A stretch of DNA of 32,222 nt from Acanthaster planci (Eukaryota; Echinodermata; Asteroidea; Valvatida; Acanthasteridae): NCBI RefSeq assembly GCF_001949145.1, contig NW_019091551.1, positions 413,240 through 445,461 on the forward strand, read 5' to 3'. Shown piece by piece: positions 1-12,600 of the stretch. Both the position numbers and the translations under genes were made by a program. Position 1 is the stretch's first letter, and every line of letters starts with the position of its first letter. Below the pieces are notes generated by a model. That model saw only the letters and a list, made by a program, of their open reading frames with translations. It was not told the DNA's origin and did no database searches.

Positions 1-560
1 CGATGGGAATAGCAGTGACTGACTTGAGGAAGGTGACGATGGGAATGGCAATGACATAAAGATGAAGATTAGGATGATTAATGTAAGAATGGCGATTCAA
101 ATGGATTTGAGATGTGGAACCAAGACGATGGTGATGAACATTAAGATAACGATTAACTTGAAGTTGAGAATGAAGCTGACTATGAGAAAAATATGACACT
201 GGTTGAAGGTCGTACATGCAACTGTCATGCTGTAAAGGTTAGAAGTGATTAAGATGAAGATGAGAAGATGGTTGTGTGGTGAAGGTAAGAATGTTTATGA
301 TGAAGACGGAAGACAGCGATGACGATGAGGTTGCTAATAGTAATTATGGTGATGATGAAGTTGGTGATGCAGATGGAGGAAGATGTTAAAGACTGGGATA
401 ACAATGAAGAGATGAGGATAATGATAAAACAAGAACAACCTCTGTGACAAGGATGGTATGATGGTGATAAAGATAATGATTGGGGTTATGTTGATGAAGA
501 TGATGGTGGTGTTCAAGATCAGGGTGATGATGAAGAGAGTGCTGTTGATAAAAATGATGG
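1..560. repeat. degenerate GAT/ATG trinucleotide-rich tract
   Basis: The plus strand is purine-rich and built from diverged GATGAT, GATGAAGAT and GATGGTG words, densest at about 300-560. It looks like an old, mutated trinucleotide microsatellite. Apparent small ORFs rich in His (minus strand) are by-products of this composition. It lies in an aPKC intron, downstream of the last exon visible in the window. Confidence 0.6.
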
Positions 561-764
561 GATGACAAAGGGCTTTGGATCAGAGCCTGCACATTAAAGA
601 GCACCTCTAAGGGAAACATGTTTTCTCTGATTTTATCTGTTAAAATTAATAAATATGGTAGTATCCAAATTGAACGCAGTGTCATTTGTCTTCAGAGCTC
701 AACTATAACAAGCTAAAAAGGGCTTACGCGAATTCTGAATGTAGACTGCATCGTTTGGAGAACA

Positions 765-919
765 CAGAGAAAATGAGGGAACCCTCATCATGTGTTCCTA
801 GTGGATAAACCCTTGTGCGTGCCTAACAATCTCTACAAACAATGGCTACATGCATTGCTTGGCACACACAAGGGTTTATCCACTAGGAACACAGGGCGAG
901 GGTTCCTTTCGTTTTCTCT
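765..919. repeat. fold-back (inverted repeat) element, arms about 58 bp
   Basis: The left arm (765-823) and right arm (861-919) are near-complementary, with a 37-bp loop (824-860). The arms share, in opposite orientation, the block AAGGGTTTATCCACTAGGAA and an outer TTTTCTCT edge, with a handful of mismatches. I see no ORF inside and no clear target-site duplication. It resembles a small palindromic MITE or fold-back element. Transcribed within the aPKC pre-mRNA it would form a long RNA hairpin. Confidence 0.75.
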
Positions 920-1125
920 ATTTTCTCTAAATGACATGTTTGTGCCCTTTAGACTTCCATGAGAAGAAATCAAAACTTGGCAAAGCTTGTGATGAAGCTC
1001 CACAGGTAATGAAAAGGATAACGATAAAGGGGTCATTGGCATGTGGCAAATTCCACAAATATCCACAAAGCATCCCAAAAGAGCAAACCCAGATCGAATA
1101 AATCAAAGAAGCCCAGTTCACTCAC

Positions 1126-1215
1126 TGTGAATGGTGATATTAGAGTCTTTGTTGACCTCATACAGTCGGATGGCTTCCTCCAACTCCTCTTGAGATGAGA
1201 TGGTACATGGATCCC
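1126..1215 (-). CDS. PRKCI/PRKCZ-like: atypical protein kinase C, PB1 exon (C-terminal half of PB1)
   Basis: This 90-nt internal exon encodes residues 63-92 of the assembled protein ([20 protein letters not shown], then a [10 protein letters not shown]-type end). This is the second half of the aPKC PB1 domain and completes the acidic OPCA motif. The acceptor is a pyrimidine-rich stretch ending in CTGTAG at 1217-1216. The donor is GTGAGT starting at 1125. The exon begins with the last two bases of Gly63, matching the phase-1 end of the upstream exon at 3226, and ends with one base of the next codon (phase 1). Family knowledge: this face of PB1 binds partners such as PAR6 and p62 in cell-polarity and scaffold complexes. 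An in-frame stop follows immediately after the donor, which supports splicing here. The next exon is outside the window. The choice between the iota and zeta names is not meaningful in an invertebrate. Confidence 0.93.
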
Positions 1216-3225
1216 CTACAGACAGAGAGACACGAAGAAAGTAACACAGAGAATAATCCAGATGTACCGGTACATCAACGTGTACATGCATGAATAACAT
1301 AAATGTGATTTAAAGCCTTGATCACTTTGAACTTATGGTGTCGAAATCTACATGTATCTTCAAAGCTCCCTTACTCAATCTTTCCCATAACAGTTCACTG
1401 TTCACCAGTAACTCTAGCTAATGACCTGCATGTGTATGTTTATAACGTGCAGGTACCCTCAGGGTCTACCTCATTAGGTATGACCCTACATGTACATGTA
1501 CAGTATATCCGTTTCCAAGTATTGCATTAGCCTTCATGTACCAATTTTTTAACATTTCTAGGCCTCTTTAATGAGCATGTTCTGCATTTAGACAGTGCAT
1601 ACGCAACACGAAGTGCATCATACATATTCATGCGTAGGTCACTCAAAAACACCGATAGGAGTGTGCAAGGTTGGTTGCATCAGGGCAACAATACACCGAC
1701 ATGCATTGGAAATGTTTGAACTGGTGCAACATCAGGTGCTTTGTTCTTGAATGACCTTGTCTCTTTGAAATACCTAACTGCAAAATGGCTAATTCTCTCC
1801 ATCCACTTACATAAATTCATTGGTTTCTTATTTATCCTTCTGGCTATGAATCATCCTCCTGCATTTGACTTGTTACTTTATCGATTTTACAAGACAGCAC
1901 AGATGTTCATGCATCCGTGTAATCCAGTATTTCAGTTCTCAAGTGTTTCTGCCGAATTTGCCCTCCTAAGACACCTACCGGTACATGTATTTCATGGATA
2001 CCCGCTAGTTTTCACCCACTCACCCATGGGAGTACCGAAGCATGGTGCACACAAATGAAGTATGCACGTGTGTTGGTTCAAGCACTGGTTCTCATGCTAA
2101 TGTATTTTGCACACAAAATTGTACATGTAACATATTCACTTTGGTACCCTATGCATGCGATGCTATCTGAACTCACTGTCTCCACATCCCAGTTTCATCA
2201 TAGAGCTATGGTTTCAACAAGACCCTATTCTATGTATGTATGTATGTGTGACTCCTTCCTTGCACTCATGTCATAAGCCATGTTTCCACTGGACATTTTT
2301 CTTCTGAGGCCACACAGAAACTTACCGCGACATTATATGTATGGTATTTCATGTCAGTCTACTGAGCATTCCTACTTGGACTTTTTAATCCTAACTGAAT
2401 ATTTCTTCACTGTGCGAAACTAGCTGAATGCCGTACATAACAAGCGCTGTGCAAATCACCCTTGACCTGAGCAGGATATGACAAAAATTGAAAATCTGCA
2501 AAAAGTGACAAAATCTGACAATTTAACCAAATCTGCTACATGTATATTTGAAGTAATGATCAAACAAGATGTACAGTATATGCATGTACAGCTTTTGCCA
2601 GTTAAGCTTCACTGGCTGTGCATGCTGTATATGTATGTTGGTTTGCTGTACGAAAGGACACAGGGAACTATGCAAACATTTCCGTGCACACACTGTCATA
2701 TCTCTGTGTATGTGTAACTGTGAGCTGTCCTGTTAGATTTACAGTGTGGCAGCAGTAAATCTTCATCATGGAACTGTTCCCATGGGACTTTTTAGCACCC
2801 CGGCTAACTTACCATGGCTGCACGGAAATCTTCTGTGACCAATTTCGGCTTGATAGTTTTACATCATGGTTGCGGTAAGTTAAGAGGAACATCAGTTTAC
2901 CTACCGCATGCCCCAATTGGATTTAATTGGTCATTCTACAGGAAAGTCACAAAAAGTTAACCAAAAAAGTCCAATGGAAACATGGCCACAGCTGTACACT
3001 GCTCAATCTCGCAGTTTCTGACTTCCCTTGCCTCATCCACTTACAGGTAGTTTATGGCCAAACTCTGGGTTTCCCGCACCCACTGCATCCCATCACTGTG
3101 TGCCATACATGTAGTTTAGGATCTTTCTTCCCAACTCACCCATTACATGTAAAACACTGCACAGTACCAAAGAGCATGTACATGTACATGTACACTGTAC
3201 ATGATGTGCATTGTGCACCACTTAC
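1216..3225 (-). other. aPKC intron between the two PB1 exons (2010 bp)
   Basis: The boundaries are a GTAAGTG donor at 3225 and a pyrimidine-rich CTGTAG acceptor at 1216 on the minus strand. The content is unique-looking AT-rich sequence with many ACATGTA words, a short (TATG)n run at 2231-2250 and a CATGTA cluster at 3174-3204. Plus-strand open frames at 1741-2058 and 2055-2276 resemble nothing I recognise and have intron-like composition. I see no gene. Confidence 0.8.
3174..3204. repeat. CATGTA tandem tract
   Basis: A short run of overlapping, self-complementary CATGTA units, including three consecutive copies at 3177-3194. It lies about 22 bp inside the intron from the donor of the PB1 exon. 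It is one of many such tracts in the window. Confidence 0.6.
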
Positions 3226-3347
3226 CCTCTTCATCTACCCATTTCATGGTGAAACACTGGTCCTCATCAAAGTTGCAGATGTCCCTCATATCAGCAGACA
3301 AATCATCCAATGTGATGTCCTGATCAATGGTGATGCAGAGAATATCT
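3226..3347 (-). CDS. PRKCI/PRKCZ-like: atypical protein kinase C, PB1 exon (N-terminal half of PB1)
   Basis: This 122-nt exon encodes residues 23-62: DILCITID, then LDDLSADMRDICNFDEDQ and FTMKWVDEE. The pattern (DI-x-IT, the L-x-x-x-MRD-x-C-x-FD helix and the MKW-x-DEE strand) is the aPKC PB1 signature. Counting without gaps from the conserved Lys puts Asp60 in the position of human PRKCI Asp63, the acidic residue used to contact a partner's basic patch. The acceptor is TTTCTTTATGTAG, ending at 3348. The donor is GTAAGTG, starting at 3225. It enters with the third base of Gly22 (phase 2) and leaves with the first base of Gly63 (phase 1), fitting both neighbouring exons exactly. The plus-strand open frame across it (2927-3355) is a shadow. 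Confidence 0.95.
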
Positions 3348-3812
3348 CTACATAAAGAAAATGCAATACCAGCCAATTAAGTTGAAGTACTGGACACTTC
3401 ATGCCTGCTGCAACTAAAATATTGCAAGAATACATACATGTACATGTACGTGGATTGGGAGCAGGGCCAAGTCTTCCATCCAAAATTCTGTGTAACCCTA
3501 TCCGCGCCCAATCAACATCTAACAAGCTGCTCCAGAGGGTTCTTTCCTCTTCAGAAGAGATCCAACAGACAAGATGACAGGAAAAAACTGCAAGTTGTTA
3601 TCAACAGTGCATGTATAATGTTCAAATTCAAATGTGAAATAATGATGATTGGGGCACCTTCACATTTCCTACTGACTTGGTGTCTCAGAAACATGAAATC
3701 ACTGTGGGGCAAATTCCTTGAACACACAGAAGTAGCGGTAGTCCACAGTGCAGTTTTTCATTCATCCAAAAATGTTTTGGGTATCTCCACGTGAAATGAA
3801 CCAAACTTGCAC

Positions 3813-3890
3813 TAATAATAATAATAATAATATGTGTTTTTTATATAGCGCATTTCAAAACGGGGAGAAACCTCAATGCGCTTTGCAATA
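3813..3890 (+). repeat. (TAA)n plus GCGC-hairpin interspersed repeat, copy 1
   Basis: A (TAA/ATA)n run at 3813-3832 is followed by a module containing TTATATAGCGCATTTC and, 20 bp later, CAATGCGCTTTGCAAT. GCGCATT (3848-3854) and AATGCGC (3875-3881) are exact inverted partners. The same arrangement recurs at 9591-9661. I recognise this general form as a dispersed repeat common in marine invertebrate genomes, but I do not assign a family name. Confidence 0.6.
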
Positions 3891-4720
3891 AAATTTTATA
3901 CCATATAAATTACAATCTACTTACATGTATCTATCTACAAATCTATAGTCTACAGAATAAACACACACTACAGTGTTATAATCCTCAACCTTGTTCCAGG
4001 GATGTGATTAAGCTGTCCAAATGCACAATTCAATCTTGTCAGGAGGTCAGAATGTACATTGTGAACTATACTCCAAAACTGGGCAATCTGTTCTTGCAAA
4101 AGCTCAGCAAACGTGTCTTATGAAATTCAAAGAAAAATGTCTGTACAACATCTGATGAATTACATGTACACGTATACAGGCAGACAAGCCAAATTGGATC
4201 CTACACATGTAGCATTTGTCTGTCTATACAAACATGTACCTGTACTGTATTAAAACACAACTTGCCAATTAAACAATAATACACGATAGCGGATATGAGA
4301 GGCAAGAGGTTTTTAGCACAGTGCAGATAATGCAAATTGCGGCCACATGGTATGCCCTGGCAATGAACGTCAGATGGGCTGCCTTTATAATAAGGGTTTG
4401 GCATGGGTGGCACATCCCTTGATGAATTCAAGGCCTGAGATGGTCAAGCAGAAAAATTCAAAACTTTTCTTTGTGAATGGCAACAGCATAATTTCGCCTG
4501 GATAGTTTTGTTTTTGTTGATATTTATTCGAAATCCCTAAGACTGTTCATAATTTATCAAGTTCGTTTTGAGGGTTTAACAGGAAAGTAGAAGGCACATG
4601 TAGAGCCCAGCCACCTCTATAGTATACACTAGTGAGTCTTCCTGCCCTGCCCCTAATAAGTTGGTGTATTGTAAATGTACGGTATGTGAATAAAGAATAA
4701 GCCACCAGTTTCTTTTACAG

Positions 4721-4797
4721 GCAATCAGGCATGGAACGTTCCAGGCAATCAGGCATGGAACGTTCCAGGCAATCAGGCATGGAACGTTCCAGGCAAT
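4721..4797. repeat. 24-bp tandem repeat, three copies plus a 5-bp partial
   Basis: Three identical 24-bp units start at 4721, 4745 and 4769, with a partial unit from 4793. Each contains GGCATGGAACGTTCCAG, which includes the 10-bp palindrome GGAACGTTCC. The units show no visible divergence, so the expansion is recent. The minus-strand repeat peptide (IAWNVPCL) is not a real protein. The units abut with no spacers, so this is not a CRISPR array. Confidence 0.95.
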
Positions 4798-7700
4798 GAC
4801 ATCCAGGAGATCAGGACTCATCAAATAACCTACTGTAGTGCACCTACACGTACCGGTACATGCATGCTATGTACATGTACATGTAACTGTATGCTTAACA
4901 TTTTGTCATGAATATACTGATAAGATGTACATGTAGTCAAGACAAACTAATTAAAGGCCACCAGCAACACTTGCATTGTACATACATGTACATGTATACA
5001 TGCACATATACATGTTATGCAATGAAGCTGCAGTAACAAGCCAAGGGCTTCACCAGGCAATTGTTTCATTTCCGAAAACTAGAACATGAGGATGCAGACC
5101 CACACATATTCAGTAGATATGTAGATATTCTCAGCTCGGTAATGGATATACATGTAAATGTAGAGGTGTCACAACAACATGGGAAAGGGTTCGTTATTTG
5201 ATTTCCAACTAGACAAATTTTACAATTTAATGAAAAGAAGTAGCCTAAGATGACAGGTTTGACAAACTCAGTTTTCCATAATATTTGGCATGTTTCTATC
5301 CACTAGCTACCATACCTGCTGCCTCTGTCTCAAGTTACCCGTACTTTATAGTAGAGAGTATTTGGTTCCATGCAAAAACAAATAAGATGACGACACTTGT
5401 CTCCTTAACCTTTCAGTTGATTCCCCCATCTTACCATTGTGGAGGGGAATTCAACAGGGGCCATGACCCTTCAAAAACGAAATATTTCTTTTAAAATAAT
5501 GAGAGAAAGGCAAGGTTTTGGTCTATTTCTTATGCCATTATTCTAAAGTGTGTAAGAAGCTCAAATTGGCCTTATCCCCTGGACGCCCATAAAAAGTAGT
5601 TTCATGAAAAAAGATCTGAATTTTTTGGCCCCTCAAAATAATTTTGACCCCCTCCCCCAAAATGTTGACTTGAGGCTCTTGTTTGTTGGAACAAAGATGT
5701 AACATTACAGTACAGTACACATGCATGTACATTAAACCAAATCAACAAAAACTGAAGCAAACGTGTATTTTTTGGGTCAAAGCTGCACAAATAGGTCTCA
5801 GTGCATAAGATAAGTACTACACAACCTACAAAGAGCTACATTTGGAATTGGCAATGTCAGCGATGACTACACGTACTTTGATTTTTTGATCGATGATATT
5901 TTTAAAATAAACAAAACATTTCTTCCTCCCACAATTTCTTAATAGCATGTTTGGTTTGGTTGTGAATTTACTTTGTGGGAAAGTGAACGTTTCTAAGAGT
6001 GCTCAGGCACAATTACCAATATCACAACTCTGAAACTACAGCACCTTACAAAACTTGCAAAAGGTTGTCAATTTGTGATCATATTTCTTTACACAAATTG
6101 CAACTAGAGGGTGCAAACACAAATTAGCCAGTGTACCAGTAATCTAGGCACTCTGAAAATCATTGCACAAGTTCAAACTTGCACAGGGTGTCCAATTTAC
6201 ACTCAACACCTGTTCACATGTGTCTACTGAAGAACTGGTGCAGTGTGCAATCCCTACCACACCTGCTCCACTCTTATTACTTTCAATCAGATTTCCCTCA
6301 TTAAAACAATGACACCTGCATTATATTAATGAGGCAATCTCCTTGAAAAGTGCAGACATTCATTAGTGATCAGCTCAGTTCTTATCACCTTCAGGTTTGG
6401 ACACACTGCATTGGAAAAATCGAAAGGTGACAACGTAATGACTATTCTTGTGATCCATATGCAAAAATATGTATGCATATTAATAAGTAATGAACTGTGG
6501 TTTTGTTTTAATTTACTTCTACTTTTACTGCCAGTGCATCTTACTATCTACATCAACATGTAATAAAATGCTAATGTTATTGATGATATCACTGAAAAGT
6601 GGTCGAAGTTTATCATATTTTTCAGAGATTTGAGCAAAAACAAAAATATGATCCATTAATTGGAATTTGTAAGCAATAACAGAGAATCCAAAGTGAGTTA
6701 TCCCCATTCTTTATCCAAAGGAGATTCCATCTACATGTACTATGACTTTGACTACGGTTACCAGACTTCCATCTGTGATTTGTATTCTGGATAAAGTGAC
6801 GTCATGCTTTAAGTAATGCTCTTACAAGTTTCTCTTCAGACAGTTCACAGAGTGCCTGGTGCTCAGGAACAATTTTTGTCTTGAACAGTTTATTTCATTT
6901 GCCCGTATTCTCAAACTACACAATGAGGGCAGTGAGTCAAACGCAAAAGCCAATTCCTGCTAGGTTTTATCTGAGATGCAATGCCAATCTTTGAGAAACA
7001 GCATCTTGTCAACTGAAGCATTGTTTTTTTGTCCACAAGATTCCTCGGCACAAAGATGTATTTTGTTTCCATAGTTATCTGTGACTGAGAGGCTGTTCAG
7101 TTGAAGTCCATTATTTACAAGATCCCTGGCAAACTGTGTGTCTTCAGACTAGCTTGCTTTCTGTTTTCTTCGCCAATATACGCTGTACCAGTGTTTTACT
7201 TAAGCATTTCTCTTTCACGAGATTGTCTCTTTAACAAGCAGTTTAGCAGAATGTTTGGTTGTTTTTGTTTTTTTAGTACTTAAAGAAGTGAAAGATGTAA
7301 GAGAGAGGCTGCATACATAACTTTGGAAGGGATTTTGAACTCCATAAACTACGTGTATAGGATGCCTTCATGGCGTCGTTTTGGCACAGTTGCGTTTGAA
7401 TTTGTTCACTTGCCTAAAAAGGAGATGGTTGAGCCTTGATGGCCCACAACAATGCACAAGCAGGACACAGAGATGACATGGCATGCATGGTATTGCTGCC
7501 AAGCAGGGTGCCATTCGGATATCCAAGGCACAGGGCCCAGTAGGGGACCTAGCAAAAAGATTCCTCCTACACAGCTAACAAATTGTGAGGAATTTTCAGG
7601 AATTTTTTAGAGTGCAGTGCATGAGTGCTGATGGCATGGTAGAGCACTGCACACTATATATACTACACATTTAATATCGATGTATTACAAATCAGTAATT

Positions 7701-9590
7701 ACTGTAGGAAATACATAAACTTGTAACTTACATGTACATGTACTGGGTAGGCCAAACAAAATAATAGTTGTGCTTTCTATTACATGTACATTGCCCCCCC
7801 CCAAACAAAAACATGTACATGTAGGTGGGTAGTATCTTTTTTTCTCTTCAAGTTTTTGGGTCAAAAATTTTAATGTGGGGAATTTGTTTGAATTTTTTTG
7901 GTTAAAAAGTGATTTTGATGGTCTACAGAGTTTCCATCCATTGTTTTTTCCCACAGATTCCTAAGTTGAGGATCAGTCTTGTCAAAGATTGTACCCATGT
8001 CAGAGCCTCTTTGGACAATTATACATTTGTATTGCACTGACATTTGGATAAGTTAATGTCCAAAAATTGTTTGAAAGCTTGTACAAAACGATGCACATAG
8101 AGCACTTAAAACCCACGCGATGATGCATGACACAATAACTTTGTGCACCCCACGCCAGTTGTCACAAAACCCTCTATTGGCGAAAGCAAAAATGTACTAA
8201 CGTTACTTCAAGCCATAAATTCACAGTGAACGTGAGCTACCGGTACTGCGAGTTATATTGGAAACTCTGCCCTGTCAATGGCACAAAAATGGAGAATGAA
8301 ATTCAGCATACTTGACAAAAAAATAAGCACAAGGGTCGATAACAATAATTTTGATTTTTATGTTTTTTCAATAAAAAGATTTGAGTCGGTGCAATCTGCT
8401 AGGTTGGGGCAGGTAACTGGAAGCACAACTATTATTTTATTTGGCGTTACTTAAGAAGCAACATAAGCATGTATCAGTACATATACATGTATGTACACTT
8501 GACTGTATCATGGCTGAAGGAGTGTCCTTTAAAAACTGCATGTAATTTAATGTACATGTGCAAAAGGTTCCATCTGTCAGTCGCCACTTGATTGAAACTT
8601 TGGCTATACTGGTACATGTACAAGTGATCCTGAGTCACTAGCAACAAAAATTAAAGGCCTACCTACATGCATGTATGCATACGTACACACATTTCAAAAA
8701 GAGTGGTTGCATCAAAAAAGTAAGTGGCTGCTTGATTGTGCATTTGGCTAGAACTTTGGCTGCTATTAAAAATTTGCCTGCTGAAATTCTGTCATGTTTC
8801 AATGTATGGTTATAGAAAGTTGACACTACATGTAAACTCTACCTTTCAGGACATTTCTGCAACACTGAAAACTGAATATTTTTCTGATTGATTTGTGTTC
8901 TAAATTTGACAGACCTTCAAGGAACATTTTGAATCACCGTTAGTCAGGGGGGTTGCTTAACAAGTACCCAATCTTCAAAAGTCTGCAAAATACTGTCTCT
9001 ATTTTATTCATTTTTGTTTTTAATTTCACAGTGGAAGTGAACTGTAGACATCTCTTTAATGGTTAACACAGGGAAAAATCTTTCCTCTTTTTCCAAAATT
9101 CATGTCAATGGCACATTTATATCATCACACACATTTATTAATCAGTGTCACAAAGGGATCCATGGAATCAAGCAAAACACTGTGAAGTACATTAGGTAAA
9201 AGGCATGATGTGCATCCACAATACAACATGCCATACGTGTACATAATTTGCTCAAAGGATACATGTATGTATACGTGTACATGTATTTTGAACAGTTTGT
9301 GAAGAGATGTCAATGGTGAAAAACTGTTTCTCATAAAAATCTAAAATCAAAAAGGACAGTGGAAAAGGTTTCACTTTGGATCATTACAGTGAAACAAAGT
9401 GCACAGGGAATGAAAGGAAACATGAAACATGATTTTTATTGCATTATGTTGTATAACGATGTGTCATAATGAATTATTATGATAAAAGAATGACATTTTG
9501 TGTGACTTAATAACTGGTTTCCAGGATAAGTAGGAGAAAACAAATTGAAAATGTTTTGGTTAAGCCACTTTGCCCATGGAATTATGCTTT

Positions 9591-9661
9591 AATAATAATA
9601 AGTACATTTATAAAGTGCGAATTTCATATACTGGTAGATATGTTCAAAGGCGCTGTACAAT
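9591..9661 (+). repeat. (TAA)n plus GCGC-hairpin interspersed repeat, copy 2
   Basis: A short (AAT)n run, then ATTTATAAAGTGCGAATTTC, and later TTCAAAGGCGCTGTACAATG. This matches the layout of the copy at 3813-3890: trinucleotide run, TTATA-AGYGC word, TTTC, then a GCGCT-x-T-x-CAAT end. It is more diverged, and its hairpin is less perfect. Confidence 0.55.
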
Positions 9662-12600
9662 GAAGACATTAAGCGTGGAACAATGAATACATTTATACAT
9701 GGCATACAAGGGCGCCTTGGGCAGCTGCCAAATGACCCAGTGTTGCTGTTGGGTGCAGCAGAAGTATAAGTGATTGTGTGATCCCGTACATGCATCCCAT
9801 TGATCTGAAACTCATAGAAATGACAGTATTCACAAGTTGGTCATACTGAATTTAAAGTGAGATTAACTTTTTATTTAAAAAACCTAAATTAAGAAGGAAA
9901 AAAAAGCAATGAAATGAAAGTTCATTGCAAATTAATTTCATTCATGATTTACGATGATGAAAAATCAAAATGTGTATTTTATTATATCTAAACATTTTAA
10001 GTAACATCTAAAAAAGTGAAAGTGAGGCATAGAACCAAAAATAGTTTGGCACTATCCAATTTGACAAATTTCTTTGAAACGGACATGTTCAGAAAATTTG
10101 GTCAAAAATGGCAAATGGTCTATTTGGACTGCTAAAGTAAAGACTACTTGAACAAGTGGTCCGCACTGCGTAGCGACCTCTTAAAGCCGTTGTGCTTCAA
10201 ATCTGGATTATACAGCTCCTTTGGCATGTCAATAAAAACTGAAGAAGATTGATGCCATTTCTATCTTATTTCAATCTACAGTACAAGATAAAGAATAGAA
10301 CTGGACAAGCCAACCAAATGCCCACATACAGGTACAAGAGGAACATTTGTCAAATGGAGAAAACTCACTGGGAACTAACCTTCAAGATTTGAGATGCATT
10401 CACTGAATTGTGTCTGAAATAATTATCTTTGTTGCCCATGTATGAAGTGTATGAACTATCTTAGGTTGGGTAGCTCAACAGATCATTCCTTCATGTTCAT
10501 ATTATGAGGATAGCCGTGTTGGTCTGAAGATACCCGGTACAATCAGCAGATACATGTATGGTACATGTAGATTGTGGCCTTTTTTCTGTCATAACTTATC
10601 AACCTAGGCAGGTGGAGTGCAACTGTGCAACCAAATAATACATGCACCAGCTATCGATACATGTAAATGTACACAGCACTCATTACAGTGTATATTGTTA
10701 AGATACATTGCAAGCTGGGTGCTACACACCACGTCACCGCCACAGTGGCCATGTTACAGCAAGAAGGTATGCAGCTACTGGTAGCTTCATGCAGTACCAA
10801 TCTTCTCGTGAGTAGGCATAATTTCACAGCTGCAGACTTCTGAGTCAGTTTGTGAATTTTGGTGCCTTAGCAGTCTATGTCATTGAATTTGAATAGTAGC
10901 AAAACTGAAAAAAGGGGGATCCAAGTTTGGGGAGGCAAATAAACACACCTATACTAAACACAAACCATTTTTGCTTTTCATTTTATATTAAACATACATG
11001 AAAATAAATTTACGGATAAAAATGAGTTATGACAAATTTTGACTTCTCTGTTCCTTAAAGGTCTCTTTCACAAGAGAAAAGATTAAACAATGAATCCTAC
11101 ACTGGAGGAACAGCAGGGACAAAGGTGTCATAGACAAAACAGCACTCTGAATGAAGAAATTAATCTCAGTTCCTCCACACACAGCACACCATTCTGCAAG
11201 TCAGCTTGAGGTAAACTGAAACTGTGATGCAGAACTTTTGGTTCTACAAGCACATACATGTAGTATTACAGAGCACACCAAACATTACAGCAGCCACACT
11301 TACCCGCATCCCTTGCTTCAGATTTGATAATCATATCAAGTTAAGGCACGTGTTGACAGCATCGTCATCCTCCTCCTCAACTTGACTGCAAGCCAAACCC
11401 TTGTCTCAGCCCTGTGTCTGACTCCCATACCTTGTACATGTACTTCTTCCTTCTACCACACCCTGAAATCTGGGGGATTGGGAGAGGCAACTGTTCTTTG
11501 CTGCAAAGCTGGTCCAGACAGCTCATGGAACAAGTCCAAATCCTGAAGTCAGTGCCCACATAATGTGAATGGCAACCAACCCCAGTCTGACAGTAACAAT
11601 TCTCATTGACTGAAACTACCGGTGACAGGCATGGACACTTGCACATAACCAGACCTTTGCAAAGGCATGGGGGCCATACCAAACACAGACCACAGTTCAA
11701 ACGCAGCTGTGCCATAGTGAGAATGCAATGCAGTCAACAACTGTGATCCCTGTCATTTAAGACAGGCAAATAGGACTGAACAACCCCAGCAAGCCAGAAA
11801 GGGCAAAAGAGAGAGAGATAGCAGTTGGAGGGGAACTGAACCCCTCTTACAGGCTACCAAGTTGCAAAATGACACAACTTCAGTCAAAGAGTGGGATATT
11901 TAAAGGTTTTTGGCACAGTGGGATCAATAGTTTGCTATTCCGGAGATAAGCTAGGGTCAATAGTTACCTTTAACTAACTGTTGGTAAATTTGTGTGTGTG
12001 TGAATGGGGGGTGCTACTGAGACAGATGTTGCCAAGCTGTTAAGAGGATTTGCAAATATAGATTGCGCTGTTAATTAAGACGTTAGGCTTGGGTTGCAGA
12101 TGGTAAAAATGGATTATGGTTGAAAACTCTCTAAAACTTTGTCTTTAATTACAAGCGTGTAGGTGTGTTTCATGACAATATTGATCTTTGTTGTCACTTT
12201 ACCAGAAGCAAATGTGATTTTTAAGTTTAACAAAAAAGTCTTGCTATTAAGAAAATCGACATAGATTACATACATGTACATGAACATACACACGTAAAAT
12301 GTATAAAACCACGTCAACTACAATAAATTTGCTAAGTTTATAACCAAATTCTGCTTGTTTGAATATATGTGTGTTATCATTCCTCAAGTAATCAGAGTTC
12401 CATAAGAAGAAAACTCCTACTGGGAAATTATATGAGTCCAAGATGAAATCCACCTCAAAAGACTACGTAATGTATTCCACGTTGAAGCTCTTTTTCTTCA
12501 TGGGAGCAACAGCACTTTTCTGCATGTTGACTGATAGGCTGATGTCATAGCAGTTGTTACATGTACGTCTTTGCATGTGATACATGTGAATATTAATCCT

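Larger units (their letters stand above)
1..1125 (-). other. aPKC intron (partial), downstream of the third visible exon
   Basis: This is intron sequence after the donor at 1125/1124 (minus strand GTGAGT). The next aPKC exon, expected to start the linker before the C1 domain, is not in the window. I see only the GAT-rich tract (1-560) and the fold-back element (765-919) here. No open frame in it resembles the post-PB1 linker or the C1 zinc-finger region. Confidence 0.7.

Noticed and set aside
833-1078. Minus-strand frame next to the PB1 exon, tested as the next aPKC exon
   Set aside because: It lacks the post-PB1 linker or C1 motif and overlaps the fold-back element.
2927-3355. 142-codon plus-strand open frame
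   Set aside because: It is antisense to the aPKC PB1 exon and its surrounding intron. The minus strand has the conserved protein and correct splice sites.
4721-4797. Possible CRISPR-like array
   Set aside because: The 24-bp units are directly adjacent with no unique spacers, and the context is a eukaryotic intron.
11826-11850. Inverted tRNA T-arm-like hairpin (GGGGAACTGAACCCC)
   Set aside because: Only a simple stem; no B-box match to the full consensus and no cloverleaf around it.
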